Shown here one piece after another: positions 1 to 5,937 of a stretch of DNA of 10,036 nt. The notes beneath the pieces were generated by a model that saw only the letters and a list, made by a program, of their open reading frames with translations, was not told the origin of the DNA and did not search any database. Position 1 is the stretch's first letter, and the number at the start of each line of letters is the position of its first letter. The position numbers and the translations under genes are program-made. Origin of the DNA: Rhodospirillales bacterium. Its GTDB lineage: Bacteria; Pseudomonadota; Alphaproteobacteria; ATCC43930; CGMCC-115725. The stretch lies in contig JAATGI010000476.1 of the NCBI GenBank assembly GCA_015654725.1, positions 1-10,036 of the forward strand. Direction: 5' to 3'.

Positions 1-1
1 C

Positions 2-577
2 ACCCTCGGGCAGGGCCCCGCGTTCGCCACCGCCCAGGCGCGCGGCGATTTCGTGCTGCCCGACGAAGAGACACAAGGCGCGCTCTACGAAACGACGCAG
101 GACATGCTCGGCGCGGCGGACCTGCCCGCCTACGAAATTTCCAATCACGCGCGCGCGGGCCAGGAGAGCCGGCACAATCTCGCCTATTGGCGCTATCGCG
201 ATTATCTCGGCGTCGGTCCCGGAGCGCATGGCCGCGTCACGCTGGGCGGGGTGAAATATGCCGCCGACAATCACCGCGCGCCGGAAACCTGGCTGGCCGC
301 TGTCGAGGGCGAAGGGCACGGCACCAAGGAGCGAATCGCCCTCTCGCGCGACCAGCGCCGCGAGGAAATGACGATGATGGGTCTGCGCCTGACCGAAGGC
401 ATCGCGCGCGATCACTTTCGCCGCGAAACCGGCGCCGAGATCGAGGCCGCCTTCGCCGTATCCAAACTCGACGAGTTGATCGAAGGCGGTTTCCTCGAAC
501 TCGACGAGACGAGCCTGCGCGCGACCGCCGCCGGCCGCCAACGGCTTAACGCCGTATTGGCGCGCCTGTTGGCGTAA
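2..577 (+). CDS. hemW: Heme chaperone HemW, C-terminal part (5' end outside window)
   Basis: The frame is open from base 2 and ends at TAA 575-577, giving 191 residues without a start, so the gene begins upstream. The visible part holds the family signature near its residues 45-75: YEISNHAR, then SRHNLAYWRYRDYLGVGPGAHGR-type sequence, matching HemW (formerly called oxygen-independent coproporphyrinogen III oxidase-like, HemN-like). The C-terminal HemW domain follows (REEMTMMGLRLTEGI). Family knowledge: HemW is a radical-SAM-fold protein that binds heme and delivers it to membrane cytochromes; it lacks true CPO activity. The radical-SAM CxxxCxxC cluster motif lies before the window, so it cannot be checked here. 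HemW rather than HemN is chosen because of the HNxxYWxxxDYxGxGxGAH block. It ends 3 bases before the convergent lpoA-like stop, leaving no room for a dedicated terminator. Confidence 0.93.
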   Translation, partial: TLGQGPAFATAQARGDFVLPDEETQGALYETTQDMLGAADLPAYEISNHARAGQESRHNLAYWRYRDYLGVGPGAHGRVTLGGVKYAADNHRAPETWLAAVEGEGHGTKERIALSRDQRREEMTMMGLRLTEGIARDHFRRETGAEIEAAFAVSKLDELIEGGFLELDETSLRATAAGRQRLNAVLARLLA

Positions 578-580
578 CCC

Positions 581-1855
581 CTATTCGCTTGCCGGCGCGA
601 AGCTCTGCGGCGCCGGATCGAGCACACGCCGGCCGCCCCGCTCGACCTGCAACACCGCGAGCAGACGCTCGACCGAGCCGTCGGGGCGCAGGCGGAACAC
701 GCCGTCGAGTCCGACAAAGCCGCTCGGATTGGTGAGCGCGACGGCGGAAAAGTCCGGTCCCGCCGGATTCTTCGCCAGCACCGCCGCCAAGGCGGTCGCG
801 TCATAGGCCAGCGTCGACAGACGCGGCGGCGGCTTGCCTTCCGCCGCCGCGAAACGGCGCTCGAAATCGGCGCGCGCCTCCGGCGCCGGGGCGGCGTACC
901 AGCCATTGACCAAATTCGGCTCGGTGCCGAGGCCCGGATCGTCCCACAGGCTGGTGCCGAGGAAATGGACCTTGTCGGGATCGATGTCGTAATAGGCCAG
1001 CAGCGCCGCCAAGGCTTTGAGCCGCTGGCCGCCATCCGGCAGCATCAGCGCGTCGTAATTGCCGCCTTTGCCGGCGAAGCCCTTCGCCGCGTCGGCGAGC
1101 GAGGCCGCGGTGGCTTCGTAATCGCCGACGACATCGAGCGTCGATTGATTGGCCGAGACGGCGTCCTGCATGGCGGTGACGGCTAAATCGCCATAGGGGG
1201 TACGCGGGGCGAAAATCGCGAAGTGGCTGGCGCCCTTGGCGCGTGCATAGGCAACGATCCGGGCAATTTCCGGGCCCGGCTGGAAGCTCAGCAGATAGGT
1301 GCCGTTGCCGGCGAGGCTCGCGGTCGAGGAAAAGGCCAGGATCGGAACATTGGCTTGCTGCGCCACCGGCTTCACCGCCTCGACATCGGCGGCCAACAGC
1401 GGTCCGACGATGAGGCGGGCGCCATCGTTGACCGCGGCGCGCGCCGCGTCGGCCGCGGTTTCAGGCGACGTCGCGGTGTCGTGGGGCATCAATTCGATCT
1501 GGTCGGCGCCGATATCGTAGACCGCCATGATCGCCGCATCGAGCATGGCCTGCCCTAAGGCGCTGCTCGGGCCGGATAGGGGCAAGAGTAGCGCCACCCG
1601 CACCTTGCCGCCCGGGGGCAGCGGCACGACTGCCGCCGCCGGCGGCAACGGCATAATTTCCAGCGGCGGTGCTTGCGGGGCCGGTGCCGTTTCAGGCGGC
1701 GGCGCGACTTGAGCGGCCGATGGCGGCGGCGCTTGCGGTACAGGCGGCGGCGCCGCTACCTTGCCGGCACAGGCGGCGAGCGCCAATACGCATGGAATCA
1801 CCAAGGCAAGCCAAACCGACGGCGAGCGAGCGATCCTTGTCTCAAGCCGCAGCAA
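581..1855 (-). CDS. LpoA-like penicillin-binding protein activator, lipoprotein
   Basis: A 424-residue protein is read from a TTG start at 1855 to TAG at 583-581. The start is chosen because GGGAGGA (1867-1861) lies 5 bases upstream and because it gives a clean lipoprotein signal: basic n-region, hydrophobic VWLALVIPCVLALAAC, lipobox LAAC with Cys29. Alanine at +2 argues for outer-membrane sorting. Residues of about 33-80 are a proline/alanine-rich linker. The rest has the type I periplasmic-binding-protein fold seen in the LppC/PBP-activator family, with RVALLLPLSGPSSALGQAMLDAA near its start, then IVGPLLAADVEAVKPVAQ and LAYDATALAAVLAK. In gammaproteobacteria LpoA spans the periplasm and activates PBP1A. 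Whether this shorter homologue does so is inferred. Its position divergent from rsmI supports the assignment. The upstream extension of the frame to 1969 is rejected because it would run through rsmI coding sequence. Confidence 0.82.
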   Translation of the reverse strand: MLRLETRIARSPSVWLALVIPCVLALAACAGKVAAPPPVPQAPPPSAAQVAPPPETAPAPQAPPLEIMPLPPAAAVVPLPPGGKVRVALLLPLSGPSSALGQAMLDAAIMAVYDIGADQIELMPHDTATSPETAADAARAAVNDGARLIVGPLLAADVEAVKPVAQQANVPILAFSSTASLAGNGTYLLSFQPGPEIARIVAYARAKGASHFAIFAPRTPYGDLAVTAMQDAVSANQSTLDVVGDYEATAASLADAAKGFAGKGGNYDALMLPDGGQRLKALAALLAYYDIDPDKVHFLGTSLWDDPGLGTEPNLVNGWYAAPAPEARADFERRFAAAEGKPPPRLSTLAYDATALAAVLAKNPAGPDFSAVALTNPSGFVGLDGVFRLRPDGSVERLLAVLQVERGGRRVLDPAPQSFAPASE

Positions 1856-2760
1856 ATTCGTCCTCCCGCGGGCGCGCGCCAAGCGCCAAACCGCGCCTGC
1901 GGAATAAACCCGCGGGCGAAAAAATCGATCCGGGACTCTACATCGTCGCGACGCCGATCGGCCATTCACAAGATTTGACGCTGCGCGCCCGCGATCTGTT
2001 GAGCCGGGTCGATACCGTCATCTGCGAGGATACCCGCGTCACCGCCAAGCTCTTGGCGATGCACGGCCTGCGCGCGCCGCTCCTCGCCTATCACGAGCAC
2101 AATGCCGAACGCGTGCGTCCGGTGCTGCTGGAGCGGCTCGCCCGCGGCGAGGCCTTGGCCCTTGTCAGCGACGCCGGTACGCCGCTCGTCTCCGATCCCG
2201 GCTTCAAGCTGGTGCGGGAAGCGATCGCGGCGAACTTGCCCGTTACCGCGCTCCCGGGCGCGTCCGCGCCGCTCGCGGCCCTTGTCCTGTCCGGCCTGCC
2301 GTCGGATCGTTTTTTGTTCACGGGATTCTTGCCGACGAAAGAAGCCGCGCGGCGGGCGGCGCTCGCCGAACTCGGGCCGGTACCGGCCAGCCTCATTTGG
2401 TTCGAGACCGGGCCGCGGCTCGCTCGCTCCTTGGCCGACGCGCGCGACATTCTCGGCGACCGGCCCGCGGCAGTGGCGCGCGAACTGACCAAGCTTCACG
2501 AGGAAGTGCGGCGCGGCACCCTCGGGGAATTGGCCGCGTTCTATGGCACGGCGGCGGCGCCCAAAGGCGAAATCGCGGTGGTGGTCGGACCGCCCGCGCC
2601 CAAGCCGGCGCCGGCCGAAAATGAACTCGACGAGCGGCTGCGCTACGCCTTGTCGCGCGCCAGCTTGAGCGAGGCGGTGGCCCGGATCGCGGCGGTCACG
2701 GGCCTGCCGCGCCGGCAGGTCTATGCCCGCGCGCTGGCGCTTAAAGGCGGCGATAAATGA
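1837..2760 (+). CDS. rsmI: 16S rRNA (cytidine(1402)-2'-O)-methyltransferase RsmI
   Basis: RsmI 2'-O-methylates C1402 in the decoding centre of 16S rRNA using SAM. The tetrapyrrole-methylase fold is clear: GLYIVATPIG at residues 33-42, CEDTR, ALVSDAGTPLVSDPG, LPGASAPLAAL, RFLFTGFLP, and TKLHEEV. A C-terminal helical domain ends with SEAVARIAAVTGLPRRQVYARAL. The start is uncertain. No ATG, GTG or TTG occurs between 1855 and the first conserved motif at about 1924, so the gene must begin inside the lpoA-like 5' end, either at TTG 1837 (307 aa, chosen for least overlap) or ATG 1792 (322 aa). Neither has a strong ribosome site. The leading 29 residues are low-complexity and basic. An oddity is that the usual TPIGN reads TPIGH (residue 43), followed by SQD. 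The stop TGA overlaps the yraN start (ATGA), so the two are translationally coupled. Confidence 0.9.
   Translation: MSQAAANSSSRGRAPSAKPRLRNKPAGEKIDPGLYIVATPIGHSQDLTLRARDLLSRVDTVICEDTRVTAKLLAMHGLRAPLLAYHEHNAERVRPVLLERLARGEALALVSDAGTPLVSDPGFKLVREAIAANLPVTALPGASAPLAALVLSGLPSDRFLFTGFLPTKEAARRAALAELGPVPASLIWFETGPRLARSLADARDILGDRPAAVARELTKLHEEVRRGTLGELAAFYGTAAAPKGEIAVVVGPPAPKPAPAENELDERLRYALSRASLSEAVARIAAVTGLPRRQVYARALALKGGDK
1861..1867 (-). promoter_or_regulatory. Ribosome binding site deciding the TTG start of the lpoA-like gene
   Basis: On the minus strand GGGAGGA is followed by CGAAT and then TTG at 1855. This is a strong Shine-Dalgarno match with a 5-base spacer, and it is the reason for choosing a TTG start over the more upstream ATG of the same frame. 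Confidence 0.6.
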
Positions 2761-3125
2761 GCCTGAGCCTCCGCCGGCGCGCCTACGATCGCGGCCATGC
2801 CGCCGAGCGGCTCTCCGTCTGGGCGTTGCGGCTGCGGTTTTACCGCATTCTGGCGCGCCGCTTCCGCGTGCCGTCGGGCGAGATAGACCTGATCGCGCGG
2901 CGCGGCCGCGTGTTGATCGCGGTCGAGGTCAAGGCGCGCGCCAGTTTCGCCGAGGCGATCGGGGCGGTGTCGCCGCATCAGCGCCGCCGCGTCGCTCGCG
3001 CGCTCGATCATTTTCTCGCTACCAGGCCCGATCTGGCCGGACTCGACTCGCGTTTCGACGTCATGCTGGTGGTGCCGGGCCGCTGGCCGCGCCATGTCCG
3101 CGACGCGTGGCGACTCGACGGCTAA
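2757..3125 (+). CDS. yraN: YraN / UPF0102 family nuclease-fold protein
   Basis: This 122-residue protein has the full length and motif order of the UPF0102/YraN family: an N-terminal RGHAAE segment (Glu17), then GEIDLIARRG with Asp44, then VEVKAR with Glu57 and Lys59. That is the D...ExK core of the PD-(D/E)XK nuclease-like fold. It is followed by a conserved helix (ISPHQRRR-type, here VSPHQRRRVARALDHF) and RFDVMLV near the C-terminus. Family knowledge: the fold resembles Holliday-junction resolvases, but the physiological role is unsettled. The start ATG 2757 overlaps the rsmI stop by 4 bases, the usual rsmI-yraN arrangement. It is very probably translated from the same mRNA as rsmI. Confidence 0.92.
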   Translation: MSLSLRRRAYDRGHAAERLSVWALRLRFYRILARRFRVPSGEIDLIARRGRVLIAVEVKARASFAEAIGAVSPHQRRRVARALDHFLATRPDLAGLDSRFDVMLVVPGRWPRHVRDAWRLDG

Positions 3126-3178
3126 CGCGAAACTTGCATAGCTCCGCGACGCGGCCACAAATGGGCGGACGAATATCG

Positions 3179-3183
3179 AGGAG
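3179..3183 (+). promoter_or_regulatory. Ribosome binding site AGGAG of the BON lipoprotein gene
   Basis: AGGAG sits one base before ATG 3185 but 7 bases before the in-frame TTG 3191. The spacing favours TTG as the real initiator. The 59-base gap after yraN shows no convincing terminator, so read-through from rsmI-yraN is likely. Confidence 0.5.
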
Positions 3184-3184
3184 T

Positions 3185-3913
3185 ATGCCCTTGTCATCCA
3201 ACCGTTTTTCGAGGTTTCCTGCCCTGGTGATAGCCGCGGCGATGCTGCCGGTCGTTCTGTCGGTCTCGGGCTGCATCGTCGCCGTCGCGGGCGGGGGCGT
3301 CGCCGGTTATGCCGTGCTCGGCTCCGACCTGCCGGCCTCGCAACAAATGCACGATGTCGGCATCAGGGCGGAGATCGGCCAATCCTGGAGCGCCTACGAT
3401 CAAGACATGGTGCGTCGCCTCGATGCCACGGTATTCGACGGCGAGGTGCTGATCACCGGCCATGTTCCGAGCGAGGATTGGCGCGGCGAAGCGGTGAAAC
3501 GCGCTTGGCAGGTCGCGGGCGTCAGGAAAGTGGACGACGAAATCGTGATCGGGCCCGACACGTATTTCGTCACTTCGGCGCGCGACACTTGGATCACGAC
3601 GCGGCTCAGGGGCGAATTGATCGGCGATCCCTATGTCAAATCCATCAATTACACGATCACGACCGATGACGGCCGGGTCTATGTCATGGGCATCGCCCGC
3701 ACGCAGGATGAACTGGCGCGCGTCGCCCAACATGCGCGCACCATCCCCGACGTGCGCAATGTCTCGACTCTGGTGCGCGTCTTGCCGGGGCCGGTCGCCG
3801 CCGGCCAGGCTTCGGGCGATACGCCGGTCACTTCGACCGCATCGACCGCGCCGGCCGAAGCGGCCGGACCGCCGCCCGCGAACGGCGACATCAAAACCGA
3901 GAAATTGCAGTAA
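3185..3913 (+). CDS. DolP-like outer-membrane lipoprotein with two BON domains
   Basis: A 242-residue precursor begins with a lipoprotein signal: basic NRFSRF, then hydrophobic ALVIAAAMLPVVLSVSGC, with lipid-accepting Cys30. Isoleucine at +2 predicts outer-membrane sorting by Lol. A glycine-rich segment is followed by two BON domains at about residues 57-125 and 128-200. The second contains DTWITTRLRGELIGD, VKSINYTITTDDGRVYVMG and DVRNVSTLVRV, closely resembling E. coli DolP (YraP). Residues 200-242 are an extra Pro/Ala/Thr-rich tail. In E. coli DolP binds anionic phospholipid at the division site and supports envelope integrity and BamA. Position after rsmI-yraN agrees with a DolP role. Start: ATG 3185 has AGGAG only one base upstream, whereas TTG 3191 (two codons later) is 7 bases from it, so the true start may be 3191. 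Confidence 0.85.
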   Translation: MPLSSNRFSRFPALVIAAAMLPVVLSVSGCIVAVAGGGVAGYAVLGSDLPASQQMHDVGIRAEIGQSWSAYDQDMVRRLDATVFDGEVLITGHVPSEDWRGEAVKRAWQVAGVRKVDDEIVIGPDTYFVTSARDTWITTRLRGELIGDPYVKSINYTITTDDGRVYVMGIARTQDELARVAQHARTIPDVRNVSTLVRVLPGPVAAGQASGDTPVTSTASTAPAEAAGPPPANGDIKTEKLQ

Positions 3914-3931
3914 GCTCGCGGCGAGGGTGCC

Positions 3932-4894
3932 ATGAGTTTCGCCGTCGCGTTCCAGATGGATCCGATGGAGGGCATCAATATCGATGCCGACTCCACCTTC
4001 GTCCTCCAACTCGAGGCGCAGGCGCGCGGCCACGCTCTCTATCACTATCCGCCCCGGCTGTTGAGCTTGCGCGACGGCCGCCTGACCGCGCGGGCGCGGC
4101 GGCTCGAGGTGAAACGCGAGCGCGGTAATCATTTCCGCCTCGGGCCGGCCGAACTCATCGATCTCGCCGCGATGGACGTGATCCTGATGCGCCAGGACCC
4201 GCCCTTCGACATGGCCTATATCACCGCCACCCACCTCCTCGAGCATGTCCGCGACGAGGTGCTGATCGTCAACGATCCGATCGCCGTCAGGAACGCGCCC
4301 GAGAAATTGTTCGCCACGCATTTCGACGGGCTGATGCCGCCCACGCTCATCACCAGTGATCGCGACGAAATCGCCGCGTTTCGGAAGGAGCACGGCGAGA
4401 TCATCGTGAAGCCGCTGTTTGGCAATGGCGGCGCCGGCGTGTTTCATCTTCGCCCCGACGACGACAATCTAAACGCGCTCGTGGAAATGTTCACCGGCCC
4501 GGGCCGCGAGCCGATCGTCGTGCAGCGTTATCTGCCGGAGGTCCGCCGCGGCGACAAGCGCATCGTGCTTATCGAGGGCGAGCCGGTGGGTGCGGTATTG
4601 CGCGTGCCGGCGCCGGGCGAGGCGCGCGCCAATCTCCATGTCGGCGGACGCCCGGAAAAGACCGGCCTGACGCCGCGCGAGCGCGGCATTTGCGCGGCCA
4701 TCGGACCGGCGCTCGTCGAGCAAGGGCTGCTGTTCGTCGGCATCGACGTGATCGGCGATTATTTGACCGAGATCAACGTCACCTCGCCGACCGGCATCCA
4801 AGAGATCAACCGGCTCGACGGCGTCAAGCTCGAAGCCAAGGTCTGGGACGCGATCGAAAAGCGCATGGCCGAGCGCGGGCGCAAGCCCGGTTAA
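3932..4894 (+). CDS. gshB: Glutathione synthetase
   Basis: GshB joins glycine to gamma-glutamylcysteine with ATP to make glutathione in the cytoplasm. The 320-residue product matches the usual prokaryotic length (about 315). The N-terminal domain has VAFQMDPMEGINIDADSTF, a hallmark of the family, and LMRQDPPFDMAYITATHLLE. The ATP-grasp part shows IIVKPLFGNGGAGVF (residues 157-171), the glycine-rich ATP loop. Then come VQRYLPEVRRGDKRIVLIEGEPVGAVLR and the C-terminal EINVTSPTGIQEI (from Glu280), which supplies metal and substrate ligands. GAGGG lies about 5 bases before ATG 3932. It starts 18 bases after the BON gene and is followed after 15 bases by a GNAT gene, so it is probably in the same transcription unit. 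No irregularity is seen in any catalytic block. Confidence 0.96.
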   Translation: MSFAVAFQMDPMEGINIDADSTFVLQLEAQARGHALYHYPPRLLSLRDGRLTARARRLEVKRERGNHFRLGPAELIDLAAMDVILMRQDPPFDMAYITATHLLEHVRDEVLIVNDPIAVRNAPEKLFATHFDGLMPPTLITSDRDEIAAFRKEHGEIIVKPLFGNGGAGVFHLRPDDDNLNALVEMFTGPGREPIVVQRYLPEVRRGDKRIVLIEGEPVGAVLRVPAPGEARANLHVGGRPEKTGLTPRERGICAAIGPALVEQGLLFVGIDVIGDYLTEINVTSPTGIQEINRLDGVKLEAKVWDAIEKRMAERGRKPG

Positions 4895-4909
4895 ATTCGC
4901 GGGCTGCCC

Positions 4910-5386
4910 ATGTTCGTCCGGCCCTACCACCGGCGCGACGCCGAGGCGATTGTCGCGCTGTTCTTCGCCACGGTGCGCTCGGTCAATATCGGCGACTATA
5001 CCGAGGAGCAGGTTCGCGCTTGGGCACCGGCGCCGCCCGACGCCAATGCCTGGCACGAGCGGATGTCGCTTCCCGATCGCGCGACGCTCGTGGTCGAGGA
5101 AGCCGGCCAAGTCGTCGCCTTCGCCGAGTTGCTGTTCGAGACCGGCAACATTGCCATGTTCTATTGCCGATCCGACGCGATCCGGCGCGGCGTCGGATCG
5201 CGGCTCTATCGCGCGATCGAGGAACTTGCGCGCGAGCGCGGTCTCGGCCGGCTCCATACCGAAGCCAGCATCACCGCGCGTCCGTTCTTCGAACATCACG
5301 GTTACGCGGTCGCGAAATCCCAAAGCGTCACGCGGAACGGCGTCGCGCTCGCCAATTTCGCCATGATGAAGAAGCTCGAAACCTAA
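4910..5386 (+). CDS. GNAT family N-acetyltransferase
   Basis: A 158-residue single-domain GNAT protein that would transfer an acetyl group from acetyl-CoA to an amine. The N-terminus FVRPYHRRDAEAIVALFFATV is the usual first strand and helix of the fold. VVEEAGQVVAFAEL is the central beta hairpin. FYCRSDAIRRGVGSRLYRAIEE carries motif A, with I91-R-R-G-V-G96 close to the Q/R-x-x-G-x-G/A acetyl-CoA loop. TEASITARPFFEHHGY is the conserved C-terminal part typical of the YafP-like group, and the closing NFAMMKKL also fits. The substrate is unknown: small molecules or protein N-termini are both possible. The ribosome site is weak, and the 15-base spacing from gshB suggests co-transcription. Its TAA overlaps the convergent mscL TAG by 4 bases. 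Confidence 0.86.
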   Translation: MFVRPYHRRDAEAIVALFFATVRSVNIGDYTEEQVRAWAPAPPDANAWHERMSLPDRATLVVEEAGQVVAFAELLFETGNIAMFYCRSDAIRRGVGSRLYRAIEELARERGLGRLHTEASITARPFFEHHGYAVAKSQSVTRNGVALANFAMMKKLET

Positions 5387-5820
5387 ACCGCGCCTAGTTC
5401 CGACGTGCAGTGTGGACACCGCGTCGCCGCGAGCGGAATTGCCGTGGCGCAGCGCGGGCAGTCCTTGGTTGTCACCGGCGCGGGTGCCGGCTTCGGCATC
5501 ATCCGGTTGACATAGCGCATCACCATGAACACGACGAAGGCGACGATGACGAAATCGATCACCGCGTTGATGAAGACGCCGATATTGATGGTCGGCGCGC
5601 CCGCCGCCTTGGCCGCCGCGATCGTCGGATATTGCTGCGTCGAGAGGGTGATGAAAATGTTCGAGAAATCGACCTGGCCCAAGAGCAGGCCGATGGGCGG
5701 CATCAGCACATCGTTCACCAAGGAGGTGATGATCTTGCCGAATGCCGCGCCGATAATGACGCCGATCGCCAGATCGACGACGTTGCCGCGCATGATGAAG
5801 GCGCGAAAGTCTTTCCACAT
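5383..5820 (-). CDS. mscL: Large-conductance mechanosensitive channel MscL with C-terminal zinc-ribbon-like tail
   Basis: MscL is a pentameric inner-membrane pore that opens under membrane tension and releases solutes on hypo-osmotic shock. The 145-residue product begins MWKDFRAFIMRGNVVDLAIG, the standard amphipathic N-helix, followed by VIIGAAFGKIITSLVNDVLMPPIGLL (TM1 and its end). A periplasmic loop follows, then INAVIDFVIVAFVVFMVMRYVNRM (TM2). After a proline-rich linker comes CPRCATAIPLAATRCPHC, two CxxC pairs 12 residues apart, a zinc-ribbon-like module replacing or extending the usual charged C-terminal helix. The start at 5820 is chosen because GGGGGAG lies 6 bases upstream (5833-5827) and the protein then aligns with the family. 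The frame extends to 5886, but that would add a non-family leader. It is convergent with the GNAT gene and divergent from the PYP homologue. Confidence 0.95.
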   Translation of the reverse strand: MWKDFRAFIMRGNVVDLAIGVIIGAAFGKIITSLVNDVLMPPIGLLLGQVDFSNIFITLSTQQYPTIAAAKAAGAPTINIGVFINAVIDFVIVAFVVFMVMRYVNRMMPKPAPAPVTTKDCPRCATAIPLAATRCPHCTSELGAV

Positions 5821-5849
5821 CGACGGCTCCCCCGGTTCTTGACGATCCG

Positions 5850-5878
5850 ATTCTAGCATCTCGTCCGCGCGCTGTTGA
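5850..5878 (-). promoter_or_regulatory. Candidate sigma-70-type promoter for mscL
   Basis: On the minus strand TCAACA (5878-5873, 4 of 6 to the -35 consensus) is separated by 17 bases from TAGAAT (5855-5850, 5 of 6 to the -10 consensus). This puts a start near 5843, about 23 bases before the mscL ATG. It was found by eye only, and promoters in GC-rich alphaproteobacteria often diverge from consensus. Confidence 0.4.
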
Positions 5879-5884
5879 GCGCGC
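5867..5884. repeat. Perfect inverted repeat between mscL and the PYP homologue
   Basis: GCGCGCT-GTTG-AGCGCGC is a perfect 7-bp inverted repeat with a 4-base centre in the divergent intergenic region. Its centre coincides with the candidate mscL -35 element, so it could be an operator or a stable hairpin. GC-rich palindromes also arise by chance in this genome. Confidence 0.4.
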
Positions 5885-5910
5885 ATGAAAGGCCCAATTC
5901 ATCATCCCTT

Positions 5911-5916
5911 AAGGAG
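5911..5916 (+). promoter_or_regulatory. Strong Shine-Dalgarno sequence upstream of the PYP homologue, unusually far from its ATG
   Basis: AAGGAG is the best ribosome-site match in this gap. It stands 21 bases from the chosen ATG 5938 but 11 bases from ATG 5928, which is in another frame. No other start codon in the PYP frame lies between the two, so either the spacing is atypical or the site is incidental. Confidence 0.35.
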
Positions 5917-5937
5917 TTCCCGACACAATGCGTCGCC

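Noticed and set aside
3194..4447. 417-codon open frame on the minus strand opposite the BON gene and gshB
   Set aside because: It is antisense to two genes with clear family motifs. Its composition (rich in Arg, His, Asp, Gly) is typical of shadow frames in GC-rich DNA, and no domain is recognisable.
4469..5905. 478-codon open frame on the minus strand opposite gshB, GNAT and partly in the mscL region
   Set aside because: It covers three well-supported genes, two of them on the other strand and mscL in a different frame of the same strand. The translation has no family resemblance and is arginine-rich.
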